Shown piece by piece: positions 45,356 through 53,700 of a DNA stretch of 64,000 nucleotides. Within the stretch, counting starts at the first letter, position 1, and every line of letters begins with the position of its first letter. Made by a program: the position numbers and the translations under genes. Location: contig NZ_JBDWAS010000035.1 in NCBI RefSeq assembly GCF_039978735.1, forward strand, positions 62,001-126,000, read 5' to 3'. The stretch comes from Maricaulis sp039978735 (lineage in GTDB: Bacteria; Pseudomonadota; Alphaproteobacteria; Caulobacterales; Maricaulaceae). The notes under the pieces were generated by a model that saw only the letters and a program-made list of their open reading frames with translations, was not told the DNA's origin and ran no database searches.

Positions 45356-45991
45356 CTATTTGTTGGGCTGCTTGGTCACGCGCAGATAGGGCTTGATCTT
45401 GTTGTAGCCGGCGGGGAAGAGCTTGTCGGCTTCCTCATCCGAGATCGACGGCACGACGATCACGTCCTGACCGTCTTCCCAGTTCACCGGCGTGGCGACC
45501 TTGTAGCCATCGGTCAGCTGCAGGCTGTCGATGAGACGCAGAACTTCGTTGAAATTCCGGCCGGCGCTGGGCGGGTAGGTGAAGGTGGCGCGGATCTTCT
45601 TGTTCGGGTCGATGATATAGACCGAGCGCACCGTGACCTTGGGGTCGGCATTCGGGTGGATCATCGAATAGAGCTCGGACACCTTGCGCTCGGTGTCGGC
45701 GATGATCGGGAAGTTCACCGCGCAATTCTGCGTTTCCTCGATATCCTTGATCCAGCCCTTGTGATCCTCGACGCTGTCGACGGAGAGCGCGATCGCCTTG
45801 GCATTGCGCTTGGCGAACTCGTCCTTCAGCTTGGCGGTGAAGCCCAGCTCGGTCGTGCAGACGGGCGTGTAGTCGGCCGGGTGGGAGAAGAAGATCACCC
45901 AGTTATCGCCGATCCAGTCGTGGAAATTGATTGCGCCTTCACTCGTCTCGACGTCGAAATTCGGGGCGATATCACCCAACAGCAGACCCAT
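45356..45991 (-). CDS. 1-Cys peroxiredoxin (Prx6/AhpC1 type)
   Basis: A 211-residue thiol peroxidase. The peroxidatic Cys45 is in PADYTPVCTTE, followed by the Prx6-type AIALSVDSVEDHKGWIKDIEE. The C-terminal domain has the long NEVLRLIDSLQLTDGYKVATPVNWEDGQDVIV typical of 1-Cys enzymes. It reduces peroxides and lipid hydroperoxides. A second Cys in TQNCAVNFP is unlikely to be the resolving residue. It is divergent from a SixA-like phosphatase. Confidence 0.93.
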   Translation of the reverse strand: MGLLLGDIAPNFDVETSEGAINFHDWIGDNWVIFFSHPADYTPVCTTELGFTAKLKDEFAKRNAKAIALSVDSVEDHKGWIKDIEETQNCAVNFPIIADTERKVSELYSMIHPNADPKVTVRSVYIIDPNKKIRATFTYPPSAGRNFNEVLRLIDSLQLTDGYKVATPVNWEDGQDVIVVPSISDEEADKLFPAGYNKIKPYLRVTKQPNK

Positions 45992-46118
45992 GTCGTCCTC
46001 CTCGGTTCAATTGGCGGCAAAAACACCTTAGGACTAGGTGCGCTTCCGGCCACGCGATTGCAAGACCGCCACCGGAACGCCTACATCCGCGCCAACACCC
46101 GGACCGCACCGAGACACG

Positions 46119-46607
46119 ATGACGACCACCCTGATCCTCATGCGCCATGCCAAGGCCGTCGACCGGCTGGAAGCGGAAGATGATTTCCAGCGCGGACTGA
46201 CGGCGCGCGGACGCGAAGACAGCGCCACGGCCGCCGAGGTTCTGGCCGGACGGGGGATCCGCGTCGATCTCGCCCTCGTCTCACCGGCCTGGCGCACACG
46301 GCAGACCTATGACCAGATGCTGCCACAGATAGGCGAGCCGCAGATGGACGACCCGATGGCGCTCTATCATGCCTCCACGGAGATGCTGGAACGCGCCACC
46401 CGCCAGGTCCTCGGCACAGCCCGCACCATCCTGCTGGTCGGACACAATCCGGGCATTGGAGGCTTTGCCCACAAGCTGGCCCAGGTGAGCGGCCAGACGG
46501 CCCGCATGCCGCTGGGCTACCCCACGGCGACAGCCAGCATCTTCGTGCTCGACGACGACGATCTGGCGCGGCCTCGCCTCGACTTCGTGATCAACCCCAA
46601 GGCTTGA
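46119..46607 (+). CDS. SixA-like histidine phosphatase
   Basis: A 162-residue histidine phosphatase superfamily protein from the ATG at 46119. The catalytic RHG-like motif is LMRHAKA (His10), the second Arg is near SPAWRTRQT, and the second His is in LLVGHNPGIGG. It is the size of SixA, which dephosphorylates His of HPt domains. Whether it acts on a phosphohistidine or a small molecule cannot be told from sequence. A link to the CckA-ChpT-CtrA or che phosphorelays in this window is conceivable but untested. Confidence 0.83.
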   Translation: MTTTLILMRHAKAVDRLEAEDDFQRGLTARGREDSATAAEVLAGRGIRVDLALVSPAWRTRQTYDQMLPQIGEPQMDDPMALYHASTEMLERATRQVLGTARTILLVGHNPGIGGFAHKLAQVSGQTARMPLGYPTATASIFVLDDDDLARPRLDFVINPKA

Positions 46608-46676
46608 CTTAGCACGACTCGCGTTTTGCGTGCATATCTGCTTTGATGCCTCCGGACGGTGAAACCGGAGCGCGAC

Positions 46677-48305
46677 ATGGACGGCGCACAGGGGATTGAC
46701 GAAACCCGGACAGCGGCACGCCGCAAGGCCGCTGACGCGGGATCGCGCGCCCGGCCTGACACGGCGCCCAGGCAGGGCAGGACGTTCAAGCCGGACGGGG
46801 CGCCCCGGCTGTACACGCCACCGCCCATTCTCGCACGGTTGTGGACCGATGAAGCCGCGAGCGGCCTGTCGCGCCGCTGCCCGGAGCTGAGTGCCCGGAA
46901 CCGGAGCTTCCCGCACCTGGTCAGCCTGCTCTGCGGTCTTGTCCTGGCCAGTATCCTGGCATCCCCGGTATTGCCCTTCTCCACATCGGCCCTGCTGCTG
47001 GCGGTGCTGGCGCCGACCTGCCTGTCGCTGGCGCTTCTGCGCATGGCCGGCGCACTGAACAGGCCCCGCCATGCACCGCGTCGCGCCCTGTCCGAGAACG
47101 CCCTGCCAAAAGCCAGCATCATCGTGGCCCTCTATCGCGAAGCTGCGGTCATTCCCCAACTCATCAAGACGCTCGCGGCCATCGACTATCCGGCCGACAA
47201 GCTGGAGGTGCGTCTGGTTCTGGAAGCGGATGACGGCGAAACGCTCGCTGCCATCGAGCGGTGCCGGCCGGACGCCCGCTTCAGTGTCATCATCGCGCCC
47301 GCCGGACACCCGCGGACCAAGCCGCGCGCGCTGAACTACGCCCTGCGCTTCTGCAGCGGCGAAATCGTTGCGGTGCACGACGCCGAGGACCGGCCGCATC
47401 CCAACCAGCTGCGCCATGCCGCCGAGAGCTTCAGCCTCGCCCCGCCGCGTCTGGTGTGCCTGCAGGCCCCGCTCAACTGGTACAATCGCGGTGAAACCTG
47501 GCTGACCCGCCAGTTTGCGATGGAGTACGCCGCCCATTTTCACGTCATGCTGCCGCTCTACCAGCGGCTCGGCTGGCCGCTGCCGCTTGGCGGAACCAGC
47601 AATTATTTTCGCGTGAAAGCCCTGCGGCGCAGCGGCGGCTGGGATGCCTGGAATGTCACCGAAGATGCCGATCTGGGCGTGCGCCTGCACCGGCTGGGCT
47701 ATCGTTGCGGTCTCATCGCACCGCCAACGCTGGAAGAGGCACCGGTCGGCCTGCGCGGCTGGACGCCGCAAAGAACGCGCTGGCTGAAAGGCTACTGGCA
47801 GACGCTCGGGGTTCATTTCGGACTGGATGCGGAACGCCGGCGCCTCAGCCTGCCGCTTGTGATGACACTGGGCGGCGCGGTCCTGTCGGCGCTCATCCAC
47901 GGACCGACACTCGCCGCGGCGCTGACGGCAGCTGTCGTGGAAGAAGGCGTTTCGCTGCCCGTCCTGGCCTGCCTGTCGATCCTCGGCGCGGGATATGCCG
48001 GCGGCATCATGGGCGCGATCGAAGGCATGGCCCGGGCGCGCCTGCCGGTCCGGATCGCCGATCTGGCCCTGCTGCCCGTCTACTGGTCAATCCAGTTCGT
48101 GCCTGCTGTTCGCGCTCTGGTGCAGCTCGTGCAAAACCCCTATCTCTGGGAAAAGACAGAACACGGTGTCAGCTCGCTGGCGGAAACCCCATGTACCTCT
48201 CCCTGCCCGCGACCCTCATCGCTCTTGCGATCTGTATCGCAGTCTTCTTCCTCGCCCGCTGGCGAGCCGGTCAACCTGTCAGACCGGAACGCGGCCCACG
48301 GATGA
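46677..48305 (+). CDS. Family 2 glycosyltransferase, membrane-bound
   Basis: A 542-residue protein from the ATG at 46677; a GTG at 46659 is possible. Two membrane segments (HLVSLLCGLVLASILASPVLPF, ALLLAVLAPTCLSLALL) precede a GT2 domain with ASIIVALYREAAVIPQLI, AVHDAEDRPHP (DxD-like), VTEDADLGVRL and QRTRWLKGYW (the QxxRW motif of processive synthases), then three to four C-terminal helices. It would make or export a surface polysaccharide. The last about 40 codons (after KTEHGVSSL) are Ser/Pro-rich and look like out-of-frame sequence overlapping the next gene by 115 bp. Confidence 0.87.
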   Translation: MDGAQGIDETRTAARRKAADAGSRARPDTAPRQGRTFKPDGAPRLYTPPPILARLWTDEAASGLSRRCPELSARNRSFPHLVSLLCGLVLASILASPVLPFSTSALLLAVLAPTCLSLALLRMAGALNRPRHAPRRALSENALPKASIIVALYREAAVIPQLIKTLAAIDYPADKLEVRLVLEADDGETLAAIERCRPDARFSVIIAPAGHPRTKPRALNYALRFCSGEIVAVHDAEDRPHPNQLRHAAESFSLAPPRLVCLQAPLNWYNRGETWLTRQFAMEYAAHFHVMLPLYQRLGWPLPLGGTSNYFRVKALRRSGGWDAWNVTEDADLGVRLHRLGYRCGLIAPPTLEEAPVGLRGWTPQRTRWLKGYWQTLGVHFGLDAERRRLSLPLVMTLGGAVLSALIHGPTLAAALTAAVVEEGVSLPVLACLSILGAGYAGGIMGAIEGMARARLPVRIADLALLPVYWSIQFVPAVRALVQLVQNPYLWEKTEHGVSSLAETPCTSPCPRPSSLLRSVSQSSSSPAGEPVNLSDRNAAHG

Positions 48306-48412
48306 TCCCCTGGACGCTGATTGCTGTCGTGATGGGCGGGCTGGCCGTGATCTTTCTGGTCCACCTCGCAGAACTTGGCGGGTTTGACATGGGACAGAGA
48401 TCGCGGATCTGA
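48191..48412 (+). CDS. Small two-helix membrane protein overlapping the GT2 gene
   Basis: A 73-residue protein in a different frame from the glycosyltransferase, with two strong membrane segments (LPATLIALAICIAVFFLARW and MIPWTLIAVVMGGLAVIFLVHLAELGGF). The second resembles small conserved alphaproteobacterial proteins ending in a W..L....VH pattern. It overlaps the GT2 gene end by 115 bp. The hydrophobic pattern here, against the low-complexity glycosyltransferase tail in the same DNA, suggests this frame is the one under selection. Confidence 0.6.
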   Translation: MYLSLPATLIALAICIAVFFLARWRAGQPVRPERGPRMIPWTLIAVVMGGLAVIFLVHLAELGGFDMGQRSRI

Positions 48413-48443
48413 CGGAGCCATGCGGACGTCGTCGGGTGACCGT

Positions 48444-50390
48444 TTATTCGACTGGCAGGTGCTCCCTCAGGAATGCTCCACTTTCCCTCAACAGAGTCTC
48501 TCGCGACGCCTGTGTATCGAGGTAATGGCTCTCGCCGTCCAGCGTCACGAAACGTGTATCTGAGCGTCCATCCAGGGCATGCTGAAGCGCCAGCATCTGC
48601 CCGAACGGCACGGTGGTGTCCTCGCGGCCGTGCAGGGCGAGTACCGGAGCCGAAATCTCGCCGGCGCGCGCTGTGGGCGTGATGGAGGCGCGGTAGTCCC
48701 GGTCTTCGAAGCGGCTCCCCATATAGGCCTCCCAGTAACGCACAATGCCGCTATTTCCGTCTTCATCGCTCAACATGGCGAATGGCTGCGTGACACCCGC
48801 ATAGCTGATCACGCAAGCCACGCCGCCCGGGTCTCTCAACGCCGTCATCAGCGCGGCATACCCGCCATAGCTGCCGCCTGCGGCGCAATACATGCCTTTG
48901 CGGGCAATGCCCTCGGACTGGAGATAGTGTACGCCGTCGATGATGTCGTCGATCATGCGCGTTCCGAAACCGCCATAACCGGCTTCGATGAACTCGGCCC
49001 CGCGTCCGGACGATCCGCGGAAGTTCGGCTGGAGCACCGCGTATCCGAGCGATGCGTAATAGGCCGCCCACCAGTCGAACTCGCCGCCGTCATACGCCTG
49101 GGGGCCACCATGCGGCATGACAACAAGCGGGTAATCACCGGCCAGCGTCTCCGCACCGGGGGGCAGGCTGAGCCAGGCTTCGATCTCCAGGCCGTCCGAC
49201 GCCGTATAGCGGATACGATTGCGCGATGCGACACTCGCTCCTTCGGCGATTGTCATTTCCGTTTCCAACAATCCCAATCCACCCGTTGTCATGTCCAGCA
49301 GATAGTAGTTCGCTGGCATGCCCACATCGCGCGCCTCAACAACAAGCTTGCTGCGCGCCCGATTCCAGGAGGAAAGGGTGATGGACTGCTCCGTCAGTAT
49401 GGACTGCAACTCGAGCTGCAGTCCGGCGAGCTGCTCGTCCAGAAACATCTGCCGCGGCAGGTCGTCCCGATAGGCAAAGCCGACCACGGCACCGTCCAGA
49501 CGGTCGACGATCGGGCTTGCCAACTCCATCGGCACCTCGCCCATCACGATGCGGGAAACCTCGCCCGTCGCGATGTCGAGCTTTTGAAGACCACGTTCGG
49601 GCAAGGAAATTGCCACAGAGGCGCCGTCATCCATGAAGCCGTGTATCCTGGGAAGTCTTATCGGGAAATCGCCCGAAAAGATCTCGGGCCGCCCCCGCAC
49701 GACACGATGGATAGCGTAGCGCCCTGTGTCATCGTCATGCCGGACTTCCAGAACGGGTTCGCCGTGAGCGTCCAGAATAAAGTCGAGAACCGACCCCTCG
49801 GAGGTCTCGAGCGTCCCCTCGAACCCGCCATTCTCGAGCGACACTTCATAGACCACGGTCTCCGTGGTCCGGCGATCCCCGAAGCGTGACCCTGCACGGG
49901 CCCTCTGATCGACCCGCAGCGTCAGCTCCATAGCCACCCGGTCCTCGCGATCGATCATGGACGAGGTGACTTCGTCGAGCCGCGTCACACTCGCATAATC
50001 GCCGAGCAGAACGGCGGTCGTGCCACTCTCGAGGCTGTATGAGATCGCACGCCGTGTCGTGAAGGCACGGAGCCCGGCCGTGTTGGTGTTGAGCGTCTGG
50101 AAAGAGTCGACCCAGTAGACGAGATGACCGTTGCCAGGCCAGAAAAAGTCCACGATACGGCCACCTTCCGGTGCCGGAATCAGCCGCGTGGGCTCATCGC
50201 CTTCCAGGTCGTACAGACAGATCTCGCGAGCGCCACGCGGACTGCAGCCCGTCGCCAGATGAGCACCGTCCGGTGATAGTCCCGATGCCCAGATGCGCGG
50301 CAGTGCAGCGTAGTTTTCCAGTTGATCCTGTGCTTGCGCACTCGCGAACGACATTGCCGCGGCAGCAATGCCAGCCAGAATTCCCCGCAT
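48444..50390 (-). CDS. Secreted S9-family (prolyl oligopeptidase-like) peptidase
   Basis: A 648-residue protein with a signal peptide (MRGILAGIAAAAMSFASAQAQ), an N-terminal beta-propeller of about 370 residues (repeated WASGLSPDGAHLA-type blades) and a C-terminal alpha/beta hydrolase domain. The catalytic Ser lies in GGSYGGYAAL, Asp in LALHGREDTTVPFG and His in DGESHYLD. It resembles dipeptidyl/acylaminoacyl peptidases that degrade exogenous peptides. GC content is visibly lower than in neighbouring genes. A tRNA-Gly gene lies 100 bp upstream on the same strand. A second S9 peptidase is at 53701. Confidence 0.9.
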   Translation of the reverse strand: MRGILAGIAAAAMSFASAQAQDQLENYAALPRIWASGLSPDGAHLATGCSPRGAREICLYDLEGDEPTRLIPAPEGGRIVDFFWPGNGHLVYWVDSFQTLNTNTAGLRAFTTRRAISYSLESGTTAVLLGDYASVTRLDEVTSSMIDREDRVAMELTLRVDQRARAGSRFGDRRTTETVVYEVSLENGGFEGTLETSEGSVLDFILDAHGEPVLEVRHDDDTGRYAIHRVVRGRPEIFSGDFPIRLPRIHGFMDDGASVAISLPERGLQKLDIATGEVSRIVMGEVPMELASPIVDRLDGAVVGFAYRDDLPRQMFLDEQLAGLQLELQSILTEQSITLSSWNRARSKLVVEARDVGMPANYYLLDMTTGGLGLLETEMTIAEGASVASRNRIRYTASDGLEIEAWLSLPPGAETLAGDYPLVVMPHGGPQAYDGGEFDWWAAYYASLGYAVLQPNFRGSSGRGAEFIEAGYGGFGTRMIDDIIDGVHYLQSEGIARKGMYCAAGGSYGGYAALMTALRDPGGVACVISYAGVTQPFAMLSDEDGNSGIVRYWEAYMGSRFEDRDYRASITPTARAGEISAPVLALHGREDTTVPFGQMLALQHALDGRSDTRFVTLDGESHYLDTQASRETLLRESGAFLREHLPVE

Positions 50391-50489
50391 GTATCCCCCC
50401 GGTAGAAAAACGGGGGCAGCCTACGACATTCAACTGCAAATTCAACGATGAAGGACAACAATTCCGGATGGTGACGGGAGAAAATCCAG

Positions 50490-50563
50490 TGGAGCGGGTG
50501 AAGGGAATCGAACCCTCGTCGTAAGCTTGGGAAGCTTCTGCTCTACCATTGAGCTACACCCGC
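50490..50563 (-). tRNA. tRNA-Gly (anticodon CCC)
   Basis: On the minus strand the 74-nt sequence begins GCGGGTGTAGCTCAATGG and ends with an encoded CCA. It folds with a 7-bp acceptor stem (GCGGGTG/CACCCGC), D-arm AGCTC, anticodon loop TTCCCAA and T-arm GTTCGATTC. The CCC anticodon decodes GGG glycine codons. It sits between an S9 peptidase gene and trkH. No integrase or repeated 3' end is nearby. Confidence 0.95.
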
Positions 50564-50640
50564 CCGGGCGCTGGATATCCGCATGGATACAGCGAAATTT
50601 CCGGTGTGCGCAAGTGTCCAGGAACGGTGCTTGGCAGCCT

Positions 50641-52137
50641 TCAGTCCCAGAAGCTGGGCAGGCACACAACGAGGAAGGTCAGCACTTCCAGGCGACCCAG
50701 CACCATCTCGGCGGAGAGCAGCCATTTTGCCGTATCGGGCAGCGTGGAAAAGTTGCCCGCAGGCCCGATGATATCGCCCAGTCCGGGGCCGACATTGGTG
50801 ATCGCGGTGGCGCTGCCGGACAGGGCCGTCATGAAGTCCAGCCCTGTCATGGCCAGTCCCAAGGCGAAGAGCAGGAAGGTCGCCAGGAAGACGACCACCA
50901 TCACCAGCACGCCGATCCACGCATCCTCTTCCAGGCGCCGCCCGTCAAACGTGCGTGCCACCACCCGTGATGGCATGACGGTCAGCATGAGGTGACGCCG
51001 CACGACCTGGAACAGCACCAGGATGCGATAGGTCTTCACCCCGCCGCTGGTCGATCCGGTACAGCCGCCCAGGAAGGTGAGCGCAAAGAAGGTCGCGATC
51101 GTCGCGCTTCCCCAGGCGGTATAGTCGGTGCTGGCAAACCCGGTCGTGGTGACGACGGACACGACATTGAAGGCGGCATAGATGATCGACTGGCCCAGCC
51201 CGTCCTCGGACTGGGTGGCGTGCCACAGGCCGAGGACCAGCGAGACGGCGGCGAGCAGCACCAGCAGCGAGCGCACCTGCGGGTCGCGCAGGAAGATGGT
51301 GCGCTGGCCGTCGAGGAATTTCATGTAGGCCACAAAGGGGATCGCGCCGGCGATCATGAAGACGATGGCGATGGCGTGCAGCGCGCGCGGCTCGAAGAAG
51401 GCGAAGCTGGCGTCGTGGGTCGAGAAGCCGCCGGTGGAGAGCGTCGTCATCGCGTGATTGATCGCGTCGAAACCGGTCATCCCGAAGACGGCGTACAGCG
51501 CCGCACAGCCGGCTGTCATGCACAGGTAAATCACCAGGATCCGCACCACGAAGACATGGGCGCGCGCCTCGAATTTCTCGGAGTGGTCGGAGCTTTCCGC
51601 CTTGAACAACTGCATGCCGCCGACCCGCATGAAGGGCAGCAGCGCCACCGCCGTCACGATGATCCCGACACCGCCGATCCATTGCAGGAAGGAGCGCCAG
51701 AGCAGAAGGCTGGCCGGCCATGCGTCCAGCCCCTGCACCACGGTCGAGCCGGTCGTTGTCAGGCCCGACGCGGCCTCGAAGATCGCATCGGTCCAGCTCA
51801 GCCCTGCAAACACGAAAGGAATGGCGGCGAAGACCGGCAGGATTGTCCAGCTGCCGGCCGTCACGATGAAGGCCTGGCGATGGTCCAGCTCCAGATCGGC
51901 GTCGCTGCGTGTCGCGGCGAACAGGACGATACCGGTTCCCATCGCGGCCAGCATCGGCACGGCGAACATGGTGGGATGTGCGTCGGGCGCTGCCCATTCG
52001 ACCAGGAGCGGGATGACCATCGTCGCCCCCAACCCCAGGACCAGAAGCGAGAGGATGTAGACGACGGGATTGACCTGTCCCGGAACGCTCGCATTCCGGC
52101 GGCCGGCCTGCGAGCCCGTTGAAGACCGGTTGTTCAT
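50641..52137 (-). CDS. trkH: TrkH-family potassium uptake protein, copy 1
   Basis: A 498-residue membrane protein with four M1-P-M2 repeats. The pore loops read GLTTTGSTVV, LSTGGFSTHD, SVVTTTGFAS and AITNVGPGLGD, each with the conserved selectivity Gly. TrkH/KtrB subunits conduct K+ and require the cytosolic regulator TrkA/KtrA, for which there is no gene in this window. A second copy occurs at 57385. Divergent from a DAACS symporter. Confidence 0.92.
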   Translation of the reverse strand: MNNRSSTGSQAGRRNASVPGQVNPVVYILSLLVLGLGATMVIPLLVEWAAPDAHPTMFAVPMLAAMGTGIVLFAATRSDADLELDHRQAFIVTAGSWTILPVFAAIPFVFAGLSWTDAIFEAASGLTTTGSTVVQGLDAWPASLLLWRSFLQWIGGVGIIVTAVALLPFMRVGGMQLFKAESSDHSEKFEARAHVFVVRILVIYLCMTAGCAALYAVFGMTGFDAINHAMTTLSTGGFSTHDASFAFFEPRALHAIAIVFMIAGAIPFVAYMKFLDGQRTIFLRDPQVRSLLVLLAAVSLVLGLWHATQSEDGLGQSIIYAAFNVVSVVTTTGFASTDYTAWGSATIATFFALTFLGGCTGSTSGGVKTYRILVLFQVVRRHLMLTVMPSRVVARTFDGRRLEEDAWIGVLVMVVVFLATFLLFALGLAMTGLDFMTALSGSATAITNVGPGLGDIIGPAGNFSTLPDTAKWLLSAEMVLGRLEVLTFLVVCLPSFWD

Positions 52138-52296
52138 GCCGGCAAACTACTCCCAAGGCATTCCGGCCTGCCACCTCAAAATTCAGCACGCCCGCGGACA
52201 GACGGCGGGACGAAGTGCCGCTATCGTCATTCGCCCGCCGATCCGCTACCAACCGGCCGGTGCAACGGCAGACACAGCCAGGCGGGAGAAACGGTC

Positions 52297-53646
52297 TTGG
52301 TCCAGCGCCTCTACATGATCCGCGTGCGCGGCCTGATGCGCAGCCAGCTCTGGGCGCAGATCCTTGTGGCCATGCTGCTGGCGATCGGCACCGGTCTCCT
52401 GCTCTCGCCGGACCTCGGCTCGCCGCTCGCCGTGCCAGGCGACACCGTTGCCGTCGTCGGCGAATGGCTGCGCCTACCGGGCCAGATCTTTCTCAACCTG
52501 ATCCAGATGGTGGTGATCGGCCTGGTCGCGACCTCGATCGTTCTGGGCATCACCTCCAGCGGCGACGCCAACATGCTGGCGCGCGTCGCCGGGCGTATCG
52601 CCCCCTATTTCCTGATGACGACCACGATCGCAGTGCTGATCGGTTATGCCATCGCGACCCTGGTGCAGCCCGGCAGTTTCATCAGCCTGAGCGATGTCGC
52701 ACCGGCCGCCGGACCGTCCGGGGATGTCGACCTGGCCGCGACGCCGGCCCCTACCCTGGCCGGCTCAATTGCCGACATCATCCCCGCCAGCCTCGCCGAG
52801 GCAATGCTGAACGCCAACATGTTCCAGATCGTGGTCGCCAGCCTGATCGGCGGCACCGCCCTTGCCTCGCTCGGCATCGGCCGCGCCGCGCCGCTGATCC
52901 AGATCATCCAGCTGGTGCAGGACGCCTCGCTGACCATTGTCGGCTGGGCCATGCGGCTGGCACCGTTTGCGGTGTTCGGCCTCATCTCGGACTTCGTGAT
53001 GCGGATCGGCATTTCCGCCCTTCTGGGCATGTCGGTCTACATACTCTGCGTGGTCGGCGGACTGCTGGTGCTGCTGGGTGTTTATCTGCTGATCGTTGCG
53101 GTTCTGGGCCACCGCTCGCCGCTGGCCTTTGCCGGCACGGTTGCAAGCGCCCAGCTCCTGGCCTTCTCGACCTCCAGCTCGGCTGCCACCATGCCGCTCT
53201 CGCTGAAAACCGCGGAACAAGGACTGAAAGTCCATCCCGCCGTCGCCCGCTTCGTCATCCCCCTGGGCGCGACGGTGAATATGGACGGAACCGCGCTCTA
53301 CCAAGTGATCGCCGCGCTCTTCATCGCCCAGATCTACCAGGTCGAACTCAGCGCGCCGGGTTTCGTCATGCTGGTGGTGACGGTGGTCGGGGCCTCAATC
53401 GGCAGCCCCTCGACACCGGGCGTCGGCATCATCATCCTGGCCGGCATCCTGCACTCGCTGGGCATTCCGGCTTCCGGCGTCGCCATCCTGCTGGGCGTCG
53501 ACCGCATCCTCGACATGTGCCGCACGGCGATCAACGTCACCGGCGATCTCGTCGCCTGCGTCGTCATGGACCGCTGGCTGGCCGGCGCCCTCGAAAGCGG
53601 GACCAAGTCAGCCGAATCCGCGCCGCCAGCCTCTCCGGTCCCATAA
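52297..53646 (+). CDS. Dicarboxylate/cation (DAACS, GltP-type) symporter
   Basis: A 449-residue transporter with eight or more helices and two re-entrant loops. Signatures are STSSSAATMPLSLK (serine-rich hairpin 1), NMDGTALYQVIAALFIAQ (helix 7), SPSTPGVGIIILAG (hairpin 2) and DRILDMCRTAINVTGD (helix 8 with Asp/Arg ligands). Such proteins import glutamate, aspartate or C4-dicarboxylates with Na+ or H+. The TTG start at 52297 follows GGGAG; an ATG at 52315 is an alternative. The C-terminal Ala/Pro-rich tail is unusual but short. Confidence 0.9.
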   Translation: MVQRLYMIRVRGLMRSQLWAQILVAMLLAIGTGLLLSPDLGSPLAVPGDTVAVVGEWLRLPGQIFLNLIQMVVIGLVATSIVLGITSSGDANMLARVAGRIAPYFLMTTTIAVLIGYAIATLVQPGSFISLSDVAPAAGPSGDVDLAATPAPTLAGSIADIIPASLAEAMLNANMFQIVVASLIGGTALASLGIGRAAPLIQIIQLVQDASLTIVGWAMRLAPFAVFGLISDFVMRIGISALLGMSVYILCVVGGLLVLLGVYLLIVAVLGHRSPLAFAGTVASAQLLAFSTSSSAATMPLSLKTAEQGLKVHPAVARFVIPLGATVNMDGTALYQVIAALFIAQIYQVELSAPGFVMLVVTVVGASIGSPSTPGVGIIILAGILHSLGIPASGVAILLGVDRILDMCRTAINVTGDLVACVVMDRWLAGALESGTKSAESAPPASPVP

Positions 53647-53671
53647 AAAGGGACCGGCCGCGTAGCGGTCC
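53645..53671 (-). terminator. Rho-independent terminator of the second S9 peptidase gene
   Basis: On the minus strand GGACCG pairs with CGGTCC around an 9-nt loop, followed by TTTTT (complement of 53645-53649). It lies 30 bp beyond the S9 stop codon and overlaps the end of the symporter gene by two bases. Confidence 0.75.
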
Positions 53672-53700
53672 GGCCCCTCAAATAGCACAATAAAGCTGCG

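Noticed and set aside
48191..48305. Sequencing frameshift at the end of the glycosyltransferase gene
   Set aside because: The small downstream gene has its own start and two clean membrane helices, so an overlap or lost stop codon explains the tail without assuming an error.
50464..50640. Genomic-island attachment site at tRNA-Gly
   Set aside because: No integrase, no repeat of the tRNA 3' end within the window and normal genes beyond it.
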